Translations under genes and position numbers: made by a program
The notes under the pieces: generated by a model
Database searches by the model: none
Told to the model about the DNA's origin: nothing
Seen by the model: only the letters and a program-made list of their open reading frames with translations
Shown here: in pieces, positions 21,503 through 33,827 of the stretch
How the letters are laid out: each line of letters opens with the position of its first letter
Numbering within the stretch: position 1 is the first letter of the stretch
Origin: Drechmeria coniospora
Taxonomy: Eukaryota; Ascomycota; Sordariomycetes; Hypocreales; Ophiocordycipitaceae
Length of the DNA stretch: 64,000 bases
Direction of reading: 5' to 3'
Assembly: GCF_001625195.1 (NCBI RefSeq)
Contig: NC_054391.1
Span: 5,591,157 to 5,655,156 of the forward strand

Positions 21503-24500
21503 TTATTCTTCGTCAACACTTCTCATGACTCCACTCACTTTGCTGGTTTTCTTGCCTAGCTTCAGCATGCTGAGCCTCTTCCTCACACTCCCTCCCCGCT
21601 TCACTAAGCCAGGCCCCTCTGAGTCGAGAGACTTGTCATCTTTTGTGGAACCTCTGTCTAGGCTCTGCTTACTTGCCGAGCTGTTGCGTCTTCCCATGCC
21701 GGCATCTTCGTTGCGACCAAAGTCACCGTCCATGGACTTGGACATGAATAAGCTCTGTCGACGACGTGCACCCTTGCTCAAGCTGCGCCTGATGGCGGAT
21801 GCCATGTCCGTTCCGGAGTTCACCCCTACGGGCTCGGGGGTTTGCTCTGGTTCTTGCCTTCGCCCGGCAAGGAAGCTGAGCCGGGTGCCGCGTTGCCGCA
21901 GGGAAACCCGTTGGCCGATCGATGCCTCCTCGGCTTTGATTCCGATGAGCGGGCTTGCAATGTTGGGCCACTGCGGGCTGTGACCGAGAGACGAAAGAGA
22001 GCGTCTAAACGCCGTGGACGGGGTTGACGAAGCCGGTGGCGCTGGCGTTGAAGGTGCGAACATGGCAATCTCGGTCTCGTACCTCCTCTCAAAGTCTGCA
22101 ACCGTCAGTCATGTCATCCTAGCCGCAACAACGGGGAATGAACTCACGTCCTGTGAGCTCTACGTGTTTTTGCGAGGCAATATCGCTGGCACGTCGCGAA
22201 AATAGAGCCAGACACCTCTTGATCGTCAAGGCATGATCGACCAAAGCCATCTTGATGGCGACATCCATAGGCCCGAGCTCTGCTTCCGCCTCATAGTTCT
22301 CGTCGTCTCGGCCTTCAAAACTCGGCAGCAGCTTTCGATAGTGGGCAACGCTGTTCTTGGACGACAGGCTTACCGACGCCGACACTGCATCGAGCAGCTG
22401 CTGTGCGTTTGATTCGTCACCATCAGCCAGGCGGCGCTCCAGTGCCGTCATCTCCTGCGTCTTGCGGATGATTCGTTCCAGCGCCGTTTCATGCGCCGAC
22501 AGTCGCACTTTGTAGCTGTCGACGATCTCACTTCGACGGAGAAGGGTGGGGAACGGTTCGGCAGTGGTTAGCACGACCTTTTCCGCATGGTGTTCCTCCA
22601 CATCGGATCCCGAGGTGTTGCGCATCGTCGTGAAGGTGAAGCTCTGAGGATGAGAAGAGAGCAGGAAATCGCGGACGCCCGGGGGGACCCGAGTCCGTTG
22701 GAAAGTCTGGTGAGTCAGGTCACGGTGAGGTGTGACGGCCGAGATGATGAGAAACTGTCCCTCGACTTCTTCCACGTCACCATTCGTGACGATCTGAGCG
22801 GATGGGTACTGCTCCTGCATGCGATCGGTGAAAGCGGACGCTCGCTCGACGAGCGATCCCTCGTAGATAAACTCCTTGTCACGCATGCCCGAGGGGAACC
22901 CCAGGCCCTTGTAGACCACCTTGAAGTATCTCGGCACAAGCTTGTCGCTCTTCGATATGGTCTCGTAGATGGTCGCAATTGCGCGCTCTGTCCTTGCCAG
23001 CTTGGCAAAGTCAAACACGTTCGTCTCGTATTGCACCTGGAGCTCCTTGTACGCCGTCAACGCGTTGCTCCAAGATTCAGCTTCCTCGAAGTGCTTGACC
23101 ATGTCAAAGTAAATCTTTTCCTTGCGCTCAAACATTGTCTGGGCCGGAAATTCCGGCTCCACCAAGGCTGGCGTCTGTTGAGTGGGATCCCACTCGTAGA
23201 GGTCGGCATGCAGGCGCAGTGCGAGGCCTGCCTCTGCTTGATTCCCACTCTCGGCCTGGAAGCTCGCCAGGTGGTGAACGTAGCGCACGAATATCTCTTC
23301 CTTCTGCATGTCTCGCAGGAATTCCATCAGCCGGAGCCGGTTGATGATGTTGGAGGCCTCGTTGCCGCCATCGCCGCCGTGGACAGCAACGAGCAGATCG
23401 AGGAACTCGTCCAGAGTGGCGACCAGCTCACGGATGGCCGCGTAGAGCGGATCGTCGGGTATCTCGGACAGAAGGGTGAAACGCTGCAGCAATTCACCGA
23501 TGAAGAGCTTCTGGAGGATGCTCTCCGTCAGGGGTTTCGTCTTGAAAAACTGATCCAGGCACTCGATCATCTCCGTTTGGATGACGGTGAGGTCCTCGCT
23601 CAGAGTCCACTCGCTGACAATCATGGTTTGCAAAACCTCGACCGCCATCTTCCGCAGTCCTTCGTGGACACTCAAACATAGCTCGGCGATGGGGCCGACA
23701 AGAGCCGGGACGTACTGAACCTGGTACCCGCCAAGCTTGGGCAAGCCGTACCGAGCGAGCTCATCGGGTGCCGTTTCCCAGCCGATTGCTTCCCAGGTCC
23801 TGCGCAGAAGCTCGGCTCCGTCCTCGCGCACATCGCCCGCAATCTTCCACACGGCCCTTCGCTTTTGTTCGGGAAAGGTCTCGAGAGCAAGCGACGGACT
23901 CCCAACCAGCTTGAGAAGAGTGTTGAAGAAGACTTTCCAGAGTTCCGTATTGAAGCTTTCGGCGTCATCGGGGTCAGGAAGGAAGGACTCCAGCATGATG
24001 CCGGCCAGATACTGCAACGTACGCATGGTTGACTTGTGGTGGTAGATGTACACGCTCAACCAGCCCGACGGGAAGGCGGCGCCAGTGAGAATGCTCATGT
24101 GCAGCTCGAGCAGTTTCTCGAGAAGGATGGCGAGGTTGCCGTCGGCGAGCTCGAGTTGCAGGCCGGCGGGAGTGCTCGAAATGGCCGACAGGATGGCCGA
24201 CAGCTCGACCAACGCCTCATCAAGGGAGTGCCTCTCCTTGACCGAACTGGACGGGAACGGATAAGAGGTGGGAAACAGAAGAGAGAGTCGAGCGCGGCGC
24301 TTTTGCGGTGACGAGAGGATTGCCATGTACGAGTCGATGATGCTAGGCACGTGGTCGGGAATCTCGGGACCAAGGTGAGGGACCTGGCTTGCAATGATGG
24401 AGCAGCACAGGCGGACCTGGTCTCGCCATTGATCATCAACCTGTTCGACGTGGCCCCAATGGGGAGATATCCATCGAACGGTGTTGGCACAGAGCGCCGC

Positions 24501-27500
24501 GTTCTGATCCGGGTGAGCAAAGAGGTCGAGCTTCGAGTAGTTGATGATTAGGATGAGCTTGTAGAGGATCAGCTTCCCCTTCACATTGGTGCAGGAATCC
24601 ATGAAATCGATGGCAATGTGAACAATCTCCTCGGTCGTCAGGAGGCCGGTGAGCTCCGGCAGCCAGGTGTGAAAGTGCTGCACGGCCAGCGTCTGGCTGC
24701 CGACGAGGACCGGGGCAGGGTTGCACATCATGGCGTCCAAGGCCTTGAAGATGGTCCGCAGCTGGCGCGTGAACCCCTGCGGGGAAGACTTGATACCGAT
24801 GACGGCCTCCTTTGCCTTCATCTGCCCTCGAGCATGCTTGATGAACTTGAGGATGTGGCGGACGACCTTGAAGGTCGTCCTCAGCTTGCGGGCCGTCTCG
24901 GGCTCCGTGGGGTCCTGGAGGAGGCGGGTGAAGGCGCGGACCAGGCTTGCGGCGGCAAAGGGGTAGTTGAACTTGCCCTCGGCGTAGTGGTCAACCAGAG
25001 GCCCGAGGTTGAATCTCCGGTCGTGCACGATGCCGAGAACCTTGACCAGGGCCGTGAGGACCAAATCCTCGAACTCGTCGTTTTCCGAATGCTCCACAAG
25101 CATGCCGAACAGACCGTCGAGAACATCACTCAGCAGTTTGACAACCTCGATCTCGGGAACGAAGATCAGCCGTCTCAGCACCGAGGTCAGGCTTTCGTGC
25201 GACATGTTCTTCCAGTGGAGAATTCCCAGTATCACCCTGTCTTGGGAGAACCTTGTGCTGCAGAGAAAAGAGTCGACAAGGAGGACGGCCAAAGGTCCGG
25301 TGACGTCGGCGGAATGCTGATCCCTGCCACGAGGCGCCCAGGGCAGCGAGAGGTAACCGCCTCTCCCGGAAGGACCGGCGTGGGCCGTCGAGGTGTTCTC
25401 GTCCAGCTTGTAGAGCAGGAGGCCGTGCCGGCCATCGCGGGTGAAGGCTTCCTGGTCCCACAGGGGCAGATGCGCGACGGCGAAGGGCGGGTTCGGCATG
25501 TCGGAAAGAAAGAGCACGACATGAGCGGTGGGCACGTCGGTGGGCGACAAGGACAATCGAAGCGTCTGGTTCCAGGCCTCCCCCCTTTCCACGGCGGCAG
25601 ACCTGAAGACCGAGACGGGCTCCCTGTTGGACGCGGCGTAGATGCAGTTGTCGAATCGCTGGCCGTCGGGGCCACGAACCTCGAGGGTGACTTGCAGATT
25701 CTGGCCCTGCAGACCGGGTGGCATGCTGGTCGCGCTGCCGCCGAATCTCGAGAGCAGGTTTTGGCGAGCCAAGGCGGCTGTGTTGACTGTCAGATAAATG
25801 TCCGACCTGGGCTGCGTCGGGGCGCCGGAGAAGCCGATCCGGCTCGTCTTGGAGACGGCCGAGAGGAGGGTCGGGGTGGCGTTGATCAGGGCGTCGGCGT
25901 TTGGATGGTTGAACATGCGGAGGCTCAGCTGGAGCCGCTCGCCTCTCCGGGATTTCTCAAAGCAGCCGGTCGACTTGCCCAAGACTTCGCGGATAAGCGG
26001 ATCCCACTCCTCCCCGTCCTCCTCATCGGCGGTGAGGCGTGGGGTCGGGGACCAGATGCTGATGACCTGCTCCACCTCGTCGGTTTGCTTCGCGATGGAG
26101 TTGAGCTTCAGGACGCCCACTCCGACAATTCTCATGGTTGTCAGGGGGCCATCCGCGGCGGCGGCCGCTCTCGAGTCGGAGGTGCCAGGAGGAGGATGGC
26201 CGGCATTGCTCGGCGTGGCACCATCGCGAGAAGAATCATCTGCTCGCTCCGGAAGGCCGTTCAGTTTCGGCACGCCGCTGGCTCTCGAGAGGGCCGTCCG
26301 GCCGTTCTTGCCGCTCCACATCAAGCTTCTCCTGGAAGCCTTATTCGCCGTCGTGGGGGCTGATCTTGGGTGGCCTCTCGAGGAGTCGACATGGTCCGTC
26401 GCCGTGCCGGAATGGGACTGGGGGGCGAGTGATGGAATCTTCTGCGTCGCAAGGACCTTGACGACGAGATAGAGGTCGGAGTCCGCAGAGGGAGCATCGC
26501 CGATGTCTTGGGCGGAAAGTTCGGCGAAGAGGGTCCTCGCCGGCTCGCTCTGGGTTAGATTTCCCATGGTGCCGCCGGAGGGAACGTCGACGCTGAAGGA
26601 CTCGAACAGGTTGGACATGTTTCCGTGGGGAGGTTTGGAGACGAGATGAATGGACAAGGACATTTCCTCGGCCGAGGAAGCGGCAAATCCCTTGACCTCG
26701 AGCAGAAGGTGGTATAGACTGGAGAGTTCGGCCACGGGCTGGGGAGGCTCCTCCAGAAGGCTCATGTGGGACTGCAAGCTCGTGACCTCGACGACGGAAT
26801 CATCGGCCGTCAGAACGCGACCGCGGGCGGCCGGGTCCCGCACGATGACCTCGCCGCCGCAGAGCTTGTTCACCTTGACCAGGTCCCAGACGGTTCGCTC
26901 CCGCAGCCGATGGTACTCGTTTGCCGTGAGGACATTGTGGAGAAACTTTTGGCGGTGAAGGTTGAGGCTCGTGATGAGCTGCGAGAGCTTGTCGAGCTCG
27001 GCGTATCGGCGCGACAGAAGCAGCTCGTGGAGGTTCGTCGAGTGCCACTCCCGCAGGCAGGAGGCAATCTCGTCGATCAAGGGCTCCGAGGCCGAAGTCG
27101 GCGTCTCGTCTCCGATCTTGAGCATCGGGACCGGCGCGGCGGGCCGCGGAGCGTCGACGTCCCTCTCGGCGGGGGCGGACACGTGGCCGAGGGTGCCGTT
27201 GGGAAGCTCGCTCAACGGCCTTCTCCGCACGGTGAAGCTTGCGGCGCTCAGCTTTCGCGCCGTCGGCACCGTCGGGTCGACAAGGCTGCTCTTGGCCGCG
27301 TCGCTCGAGGGCCTTGCGGCGGCCGTGGACGATGGGGGCTCATCCGCCTCCGACTCGGTCTGGGTTCCGTTTCGGCCGCGATGCTCGTCGTCGACGACCT
27401 GTTGGCCGTCCCGTTCGTCCGATTCGCCCAGCATCTCTCGTACCTCGACGCAGCTGCGAGGGAAGATGCCGCTGAAGACGCGTGCCTCGAGGGTTTGGCC

Positions 27501-27692
27501 CTTGACGGAGGTCAAGCCGGCGAGCAGGCTAGGGGGGGCAACGAGGTAGCCGCGCAGCCAGCCGCCGTCGGGCGTCTCCTCGATGATGTAGAGCTCATCG
27601 CCAATCTCGAGCGGGAGGTCGGCCGGGCCTTCGGCGGCGAAGGGGAAGGTGGCGACGGCGAATGCGATTCGGGGGAGAGGCTGCCAGGGCAT
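21503..27692 (-). CDS. DCK1: DOCK-family Rac guanine nucleotide exchange factor (Dck1-like)
   Basis: Dedicator-of-cytokinesis protein; in yeast Dck1 pairs with the ELMO homologue Lmo1 to activate the Rac-type GTPase Rho5, and in filamentous fungi it affects polarity and morphogenesis. Exons 22148-27692 and 21503-22095 (minus strand), with one 52-nt intron, give 2,045 residues. Layout: an SH3 domain at residues ~8-75 (FAVATFPF, IGDELYIIEETPDGGWLRG); a Ser/Pro-rich linker; a DOCK C2/DHR-1 region near 600-800 (SDIYLTVNTA, QGQNLQVTLEVRGPDGQRFD); a long helical middle; and DHR-2 at about 1480-1860 (YFDMVKHFEEAESWSNALTA, YFKVVYKGLGFPSGMRDKEF). The second exon encodes a basic, Ser-rich disordered tail. 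The start at 27692 is the first ATG in frame and sits just before the SH3 domain; upstream codons lack an ATG. Confidence 0.94.
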
Positions 27693-30600
27693 CGGACTCA
27701 GCGCGGGCGCTCGCAGGCGCCGACCGAAGGGTAGACGGCAGTTGGGTATTCGAGGAAAAATCAATCAACCGAGTGCCAAGTGCTGCCGGACGACGTGGGC
27801 AGGTTGTGACGAGGCGGGGAGAGGCGATGACGGTGCAATCCAGTCATCCAGAGGCAGGCACGGCAACAAACTCTCCGCTGCGGTGCGGAAAAAGAAACGT
27901 TATCAGCATGGTTTGTCCGTGGCAGGGAAGTGGAAGGGGAGGAAGGGAGGGCTGCCGGCTCCCCACGAGCTCGTACGGTTGAACTCACCGGCCGGCCGGG
28001 TTCGAATGCCCCGTTGACGAGTCCTTTGGAGGGACGGACGGCTCAGGAGAATGGCACGCTACGGTCCCGATGAAGTTGGATGTTGGAAATGCAAAGCGGA
28101 GAGAGAACGGAGCAAAGGGCACAGATGACCCCTGACCTGTGTTGTACGGTGTACCACGCGAGCGTTGGTACGAGTATTAGCACCATTACTCCGTACTCGT
28201 ACTCTGTACCTGGACGTAAGTACATTGCAACACACCGACAACCGCTGCACTCTGTACGGAGGCACATGTACTGCATTACTGCAGATACACTGTACTCTGC
28301 ACTGCAGATACACTGCAATACGCTGTACTGGCTGTTCCTATGATGAACCTTGGAATTTACAGTACTGTAAGTACATGTAGGTAGCGGTACTTGTCTGTAT
28401 GTGTACGCCGTACAAGCATTACAGTACGTTTACTGTACTTTTTGAGTACTCGCAGGTATCGATGGCTCGCCGAGTCATGTCAACCAGCCATGTACTGTGC
28501 GCTGCAAGTATGGAGTACAATTTACGGCACTCTTGTACACCTACTTACAACTAACTACAGTATACGTGTACTTACTATACTAGGTAGGTACCGTACGCTA
28601 TTACTTGCAAAATTGCTCTTTTTCTCATGCCATCAGATGTTGCAGGAGAGGATTGCGGTATGTTGCATTCGTGAGGTACGAGCAGCGAGAAACTAGTAGG
28701 TTTCGTCCTGCTACGATGTACATGTACATTACGATACGAGTGCAGCAAGTATTTGTACGAACTCGTTATTGCAGTACGGAGTACCTAGTACGCATCTAGT
28801 ACTCTGGGTGTGAGCAGAGCTACAAGAACCAGTATGAAAGCATGGAGTATTCGTACTGTACTCCGTAGTCTGTAGGTGTATTATTGCTCTTACTTACTAC
28901 CTACTAACTATACATACTGTACATGTAAGTACTCAGGCCTAGACGTGCAGCCCTCTGAAAAAATTCCGTCGCTCATCGGTTGAGCAAGTGTACTTGTACG
29001 GAATAGGCGGACACACGACGCTAGGCGTGGCCAGGAACTTGTGCTGGTACGCAATACTGGCACAATTCGCTACGACAACACATGTACCTGTACCTCCTGC
29101 GGGCGAATTGAGGCTGTGGCCCGTGCCGGCACGGCGCATAGCGTTCCAGTTTGTGCCAACGCGTGCCTGGAAATGTTAACTGCCACAACCGCTGCTGGTG
29201 CACGATGTACCAGAGGAGTGCTGTGTTGGAACAGTTTGCACTGTATGGTAAGTACTACCAACTTGGGGGTCTATTTCAGCAGCATCAACATGGCTCAGCC
29301 GATGGGTTTAATTCCCAACTGCTGGCTATTCAGATCAAGTTGGGCGCAATCTTGTGTATTGAACCCGTATTTGTACAAGGCATGCGACGCTTTGGCCACT
29401 GGGATGTCACCGAGATATTTCCAAGTCATGCCATTCCTTGACCGATCAGTGATACCTCGCCGATACGGTCAGATTGTGAGTCCTAGCATGTCCCGGAGTA
29501 ATACCGGACACGTACAAGTAAGTACTTGCGGAGTACACTTAGCATTACAGTACTCCGTACGGTACTCCGTACGGTACTCCGTATGGAGTGCAGAAATACC
29601 GTGTAAGCACTACTGTAAGCATATGTAAGTGTAAATTATTGCATGCAAGTAAAAGTAATTAATAATACCTTGCCTGTGAGCCATTGGCGGTGCACGCTGG
29701 ATTAATACATGAACGAAGTATTATCTAATTCTTACTGTAAGTACTCCGTGTGTACGGAGTACGGAGTACTGTATTACTTACTGTAGTTGTACTGTAAGTA
29801 CATGTACTTACGGAGTGCTTTACTCGTATTACTTACTTATACTTATTACAAGGAGCACTCCACCCCAAATCGACGAGTCAACGCGCCGATCCAATGAAAT
29901 CAAAAATGCAGGCATTATTCGTTGCTCACCCCCCCTTCCGCCGTGTATACTTAAGTACTGCACAATTACTTTGGTGGTGGCTACTATGTACAGTATTACC
30001 TAAGTACAGTACTTAGGTGTACTTGAGTACTTATTCTATTCCATGATGCTTGCAGGCACGGTAACGTGACCGAATGCGTACCTCTGCAGGTACGACTAAT
30101 AGTAGCCACTACCTACACCTAGGTGTGCACTTTCTTACTTGCATGCAGATCCTAAACCATGTGAGAAAAGGTGCATCGTTGCCTGTAGGTCTGTAGGACC
30201 CGTGCTCGCACTTGTACAGTGAGCTCATCCACTTCAATGAACGAGGTTCTGTCTGCAGGTATTTCACCTGGGCTTCTGTCACAGGACTTCTCGGAATGCG
30301 CATGAAGAGTGGCTGTCGAGCGAAGAGTCGCTGAACGAGTGGTCATGGATAGCGTTGACACCACGAAGAAGACAACCGTGAAGCAGTCAGCTGCTGTATT
30401 CCACGACCCTGGTACAACGAGTCGATGGGTTTGGGGCATTCGCTCGTCTGCAATGTGCTCCACTCCGGCCAGGCCTTGGTATTGAGCGCTTGATGGTTTG
30501 TGTGCCGGCTGAGAGTCTATCATCAACGATACCAAACCGACTCTCTCGTGCCACGCAGGTTGGGAGGCAGGCTCGATGTTCGTAAGCGACCGTCCGATGG

Positions 30601-31138
30601 ATGCCATCTCATCCAGTCGAACCGTTTCCACAATGGCAACAGGCCCCGCTTCGTGCCGGGAACTGGCGGCCGACATGAAGGTGACTCCTTTAATCTTCTG
30701 GTGTAGTTGTAGACTCAAGCCTCACCAATGCTGCAGGCCCAACTGAACAAGGCCTCGGGGCCTATATTCTAGAATCTTCGCCATCGCTCGATGCACGCAC
30801 ACGCGCTACTATGCAATGACGCCGCCTCCCAAGAGGCACGCCGTGTAGCTTTGGCATGGCTGGCGCAAGTAGTCGTCGGTTGGGTGGTGGGTGACCTCGC
30901 TCTGCATTAGATCGAGCCATTAGATCGAGACTTCTCTGTGCACGATTTGCCCCCAAACCCCGACAACACACACACACACACCATCACTGGACCGGCAGAG
31001 ACCTTGCACGCCACGACCACCGACCTCCTTTCACCCTCTTTTTCCGACCGCCACAGGCCCTCTACATCCGCAAGCATACATATCTTTCCTTTCCCGTCCT
31101 TGTCGTCGTCATTTTCACCCTCTGCTTGCTTGCCCATC
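27693..31138. other. 3.4-kb gene-poor region upstream of DOCK and GNAT genes
   Basis: No supportable gene. Most of 28140-30130 is GTAC-rich. A 188-codon minus frame (30152-30718) has one hydrophobic stretch but no family resemblance. A (CA)n tract (30966-30982) and a CT-rich leader precede the GNAT gene. Confidence 0.6.
28140..30130. repeat. GTAC/TACGGAGTA-rich intergenic island F
   Basis: Exact 9-mers start at 28187, 28775, 28859, 29551, 29563, 29575, 29753 and 29760. It includes a period-12 triplet (29551-29586) and a period-7 doublet (29753-29768). The section 28930-29470 is less biased. Confidence 0.75.
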
Positions 31139-31969
31139 ATGGGTACCCCCTTCATCACCTTGCTCGAGCCTAGCAAGCTCGAGGGATACCAGGCCGGAGT
31201 GCCCCATGACGACCAATCGGCACAGATCCCACGGGCGTTCCTCGACGCCATGGCCGTCCGCGAGACGGTTTTCGTGCACGAGCAGCAGGTGCCGCTCGAG
31301 AATGAGTTCGACGACGACGATGCCCGTTCGTGCCACTGGGTCGTCTACGCCAGCATCAACATGACCGAGGAGCTCGAGGTGCGAGACGAGGACGGCAACG
31401 TCGTCCAGCCTCGGAGGAGCTCGACAAGGACGACGCCCATCGGAACCATTCGCTTGGTTCCCTTCCCGCACGAGCCCCATCCCCAAAACGGCGGCAGGTA
31501 TTGGAATGGAGTTTTGGAGCCGGCAGGCGACCGACGAGTGGCGGGCCTCGCCGATGCGTCGATTCCAAGCAAGACGCCCCCGACGGACCGCGCTACCTCG
31601 TTCCACGACGGCAAGGAACCGTACGTGAAGCTCGGCAGGCTTGCCGTCGTAAAGGACTTTCGAGGGAACAAGCTCGCCGGCCTGCTCGTCGACACGGTCC
31701 TGTCCTGGCTGAAATCGAACCCGACCTACTTCGACCCGAGCATCACCGAGCTCGGCCTCGAACAACTGGGTGCCTCGAAGGAGACGGAGATTCCCAAGTG
31801 GAGAGGACTCGTCTACGTTCACGCGCAGGAGCAGGTTGTGGGCGCCTGGACGAAATGGGGCTTCCAAGTCGATGACGCCATGGGCAGGTGGTGGGAGGAG
31901 GGCATACCGCACGTCGGCATGTTCCTGCGGCTGCGCATCAGCTCTAAGGAGGCCCGCATCTTGACGTAA
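31139..31969 (+). CDS. GNAT-family N-acetyltransferase
   Basis: Single-exon gene of 276 residues with a GCN5-related N-acetyltransferase fold; the substrate is unknown. The N-terminal part FLDAMAVRETVFVHEQQVPL resembles the opening of bacterial ElaA-like and fungal GNAT proteins (xxIRxxVFVxEQxVPxxxE). The acetyl-CoA-binding motif A is recognisable as VKLGRLAVVKDFRGNKLAGL, but its RxxGxG/A core reads RGNKLA, with Lys where Gly is usual. The end contains the motif-B-like VYVHAQEQVVGAWTKWGFQ. Between them lies an insert of ~80 residues with low similarity to anything I know. The frame is open upstream of 31139, but that ATG lies directly before the conserved N-terminus and after a CT-rich leader. 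Confidence 0.85.
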   Translation: MGTPFITLLEPSKLEGYQAGVPHDDQSAQIPRAFLDAMAVRETVFVHEQQVPLENEFDDDDARSCHWVVYASINMTEELEVRDEDGNVVQPRRSSTRTTPIGTIRLVPFPHEPHPQNGGRYWNGVLEPAGDRRVAGLADASIPSKTPPTDRATSFHDGKEPYVKLGRLAVVKDFRGNKLAGLLVDTVLSWLKSNPTYFDPSITELGLEQLGASKETEIPKWRGLVYVHAQEQVVGAWTKWGFQVDDAMGRWWEEGIPHVGMFLRLRISSKEARILT

Positions 31970-32284
31970 CCTTCGGGCAACCAGCAATCACACTTGTTGC
32001 GAGACGCTGCCGTGGCGTGGGAAGCCAGTCAGGGGACAAGCAGGACGGCCCCAAGTACGTAGGTATTCAATATGACAAACGGTCTGGCCCCACCGGCCGA
32101 CTTTGGAGCAGGAGCGTAAATTCATTGGGCTCGAGTAGAGCTCAGCCTTTTATTGAGTCTCTAGAGCCATTTGTGACAATCCCTAGCGTTCCCAGACCCG
32201 AACGCGAAATGCAATTCTGAAAGATGCCAGAACCACGCCAAGCCGCAATCCCCTCCCGCCAGACACCGTGCCCGCACCATCCGT
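31970..32284. other. Short convergent intergenic region
   Basis: The 3' regions of the GNAT gene and RPS5. Nothing else seen. Confidence 0.65.
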
Positions 32285-33084
32285 TTATCGGTTGCTCTTG
32301 GCCACGCGCTCCAGCTCGTCCTTCTTCTTGATGGCGTACGAGTTGCTGCTGCCCTTTGCCGCGTTGATCAGCTCCTCGGCCAGGCACTCGGCAATCGACT
32401 TGATGTTGCGGAAAGCCGCCTCGCGGGCACCCGTGGTCAGCAGGGCGATGGCCTGGTTGACCCGGCGCAGGGGCGACACGTCGACGGCTTGTCGTCGGAC
32501 GGTACCAGCGGAGCCGATTCGGGTAGAGTCTTCGCGGGGACCGCAGTTGACGATGGCGTCGACGGCGACCTGGATGGGGTTCTGGTCCGTCATGAGGTGG
32601 ATCTGCGGCAGCCACGCGTTAGCCATTGCCTTCTTTGAGCCCGAGGGAACACGACTCCCGGACGGGTCGTCGACGACGTACGATCTCGAAGGCGTGCGCG
32701 ACGATGCGCACCGCCATCAGCTTCTTGCCGTTGTTGCGGCCGTGCATCATGAGCGAGTTGGTCAATCGCTCGATGATGGGGCAGTTGGCCTTTCGGAACC
32801 GCTTGACGGCATATCGGCCGGCCGAGTGGGTGACGTAGACGGGGTTTCGCAGGGAAATGTAATCACTGCTCAGTCGCATTCGTCAGCACGCCGTCGCCCC
32901 CAAGCCTCCTCTCGCCGTCCGCCTGGATGTCTGCTTCGACGTACGTCAGGGAGATGTCGCGGACCTCGACATCGTAGTCCCACTTGTTGAACAGCTTGAT
33001 GTTGCCAATCTCCTTGGTGACGTCCCGGGGGAGGACGTCGGAGAGAACAGTGTTCTCGACCTCGATATCGCCGCCGTCAGACAT
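32285..33084 (-). CDS. RPS5: 40S ribosomal protein S5 (uS7)
   Basis: Small-subunit protein of the ribosomal head at the E site and mRNA exit. Exons (minus strand) 32945-33084, 32682-32865 and 32285-32602 give 213 residues; both introns are 79 nt. Diagnostic blocks are [60 protein letters not shown] and the C-terminus [20 protein letters not shown]. The N-terminus ([20 protein letters not shown]) is the variable fungal part. It is divergent from RPS25 with 312 bp between start codons. Very secure. Confidence 0.98.
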
Positions 33085-33396
33085 TTTGGCAATTGCAGTC
33101 GTGCTTTCCGGACCTGCGGGATGGGTGTTGGAGGGGATTGTCGAGATGCCGGTTTTTCTGTGAGCTGGTTGAAGACGGGCCAAGGCCGATGAGGGTTGAA
33201 ATTTCGGTGGTGTGGGGACTGGCGAATCAGGCGCCGCCAAAAGTTCGGTACGTACCTTGTGCCTTCAACACCTTAGGGCATGCCTGCCCTGGGTCGGAAA
33301 CTCCGCCAGGGTCAGACTCAAGTGGGTGTTGGCTTCGCCGGCAAAAATTCCCGTTCCTCCACACTCCGTCGTCAACGTCTAGCACATCAGAACAAA
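33085..33396. promoter_or_regulatory. Shared promoter of RPS5 and RPS25
   Basis: 312 bp between the ATG codons of two divergently transcribed small-subunit ribosomal protein genes; it must contain both promoters and 5' leaders. I see no clear TATA box. A 5'-UTR intron cannot be excluded. Balanced co-expression is inferred from the arrangement. Confidence 0.75.
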
Positions 33397-33827
33397 ATGG
33401 TACGCCGGCGTCAGCCATCCCGTCACGATCGCACCGCGTCGCATCGCGCGAAATGCTAACCCGGACTCTCTCGCCAGGCGCCCGCTGCTGGAGCTAAGAA
33501 GCAAAAGAAGAAGTGGTCCAAGGGCAAGGTCAAGGACAAGGCCCAGCACGCCGTCATCCTCGACAAGGCCACGTCCGAGAAGCTCTACAAGGATGTCCTG
33601 TCCTACCGACTCGTCACCGTCGCCGTCCTCGTCGACAGAATGAAGATCAACGGCTCCCTGGCACGGAAGTGCATCATCGACCTTGAGGAGAAGGGCATGA
33701 TCAAGCCCGTCGTCACGCACAGCAAGATGAAGATTTACAGTATGCCCGCGCACCCCGAACGAGGAGGACCATTGGGTGCAAGAAGCTAACGGAATCGGTT
33801 GCAGCCCGCGCCGTCGGCGCCGCCTAA
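33397..33827 (+). CDS. RPS25: 40S ribosomal protein S25 (eS25)
   Basis: Eukaryote-specific protein of the small-subunit head. Three exons: 33397-33399 (the ATG alone), 33478-33739 and 33805-33827, with introns of 78 and 65 nt; 95 residues in total. The protein opens with the Lys-rich APAAGAKKQKKKWSKGKVKD, continues with the winged-helix core SEKLYKDVLSYRLVTVAVLV and SLARKCIIDLEEKGMIKPVV, and ends YTRAVGAA across the last splice site, as usual for fungal S25. The first exon holds only the start codon, common in fungal ribosomal protein genes. Confidence 0.97.

Noticed and set aside
24618..26363. Plus-strand frame of 581 codons, and a neighbouring one at 22587-23681
   Set aside because: Antisense shadows of the DOCK gene; low-complexity composition and no recognisable domain.
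27693..27764. Upstream extension of the DOCK frame
   Set aside because: No ATG in the extension; the SH3 domain starts directly after the ATG at 27692.
27985..28020. GGTTCGAAT T-loop-like sequence, possible tRNA
   Set aside because: Flanking bases cannot form T and acceptor stems.
29551..29586. CRISPR-like or telomere-like array
   Set aside because: Units are 7-12 bp with no unique spacers, and the telomeric TTAGGG repeat is not present.
30152..30718. Minus-strand frame of 188 codons with a hydrophobic stretch
   Set aside because: No family resemblance and no convincing start context; kept only as a note in the gap description.
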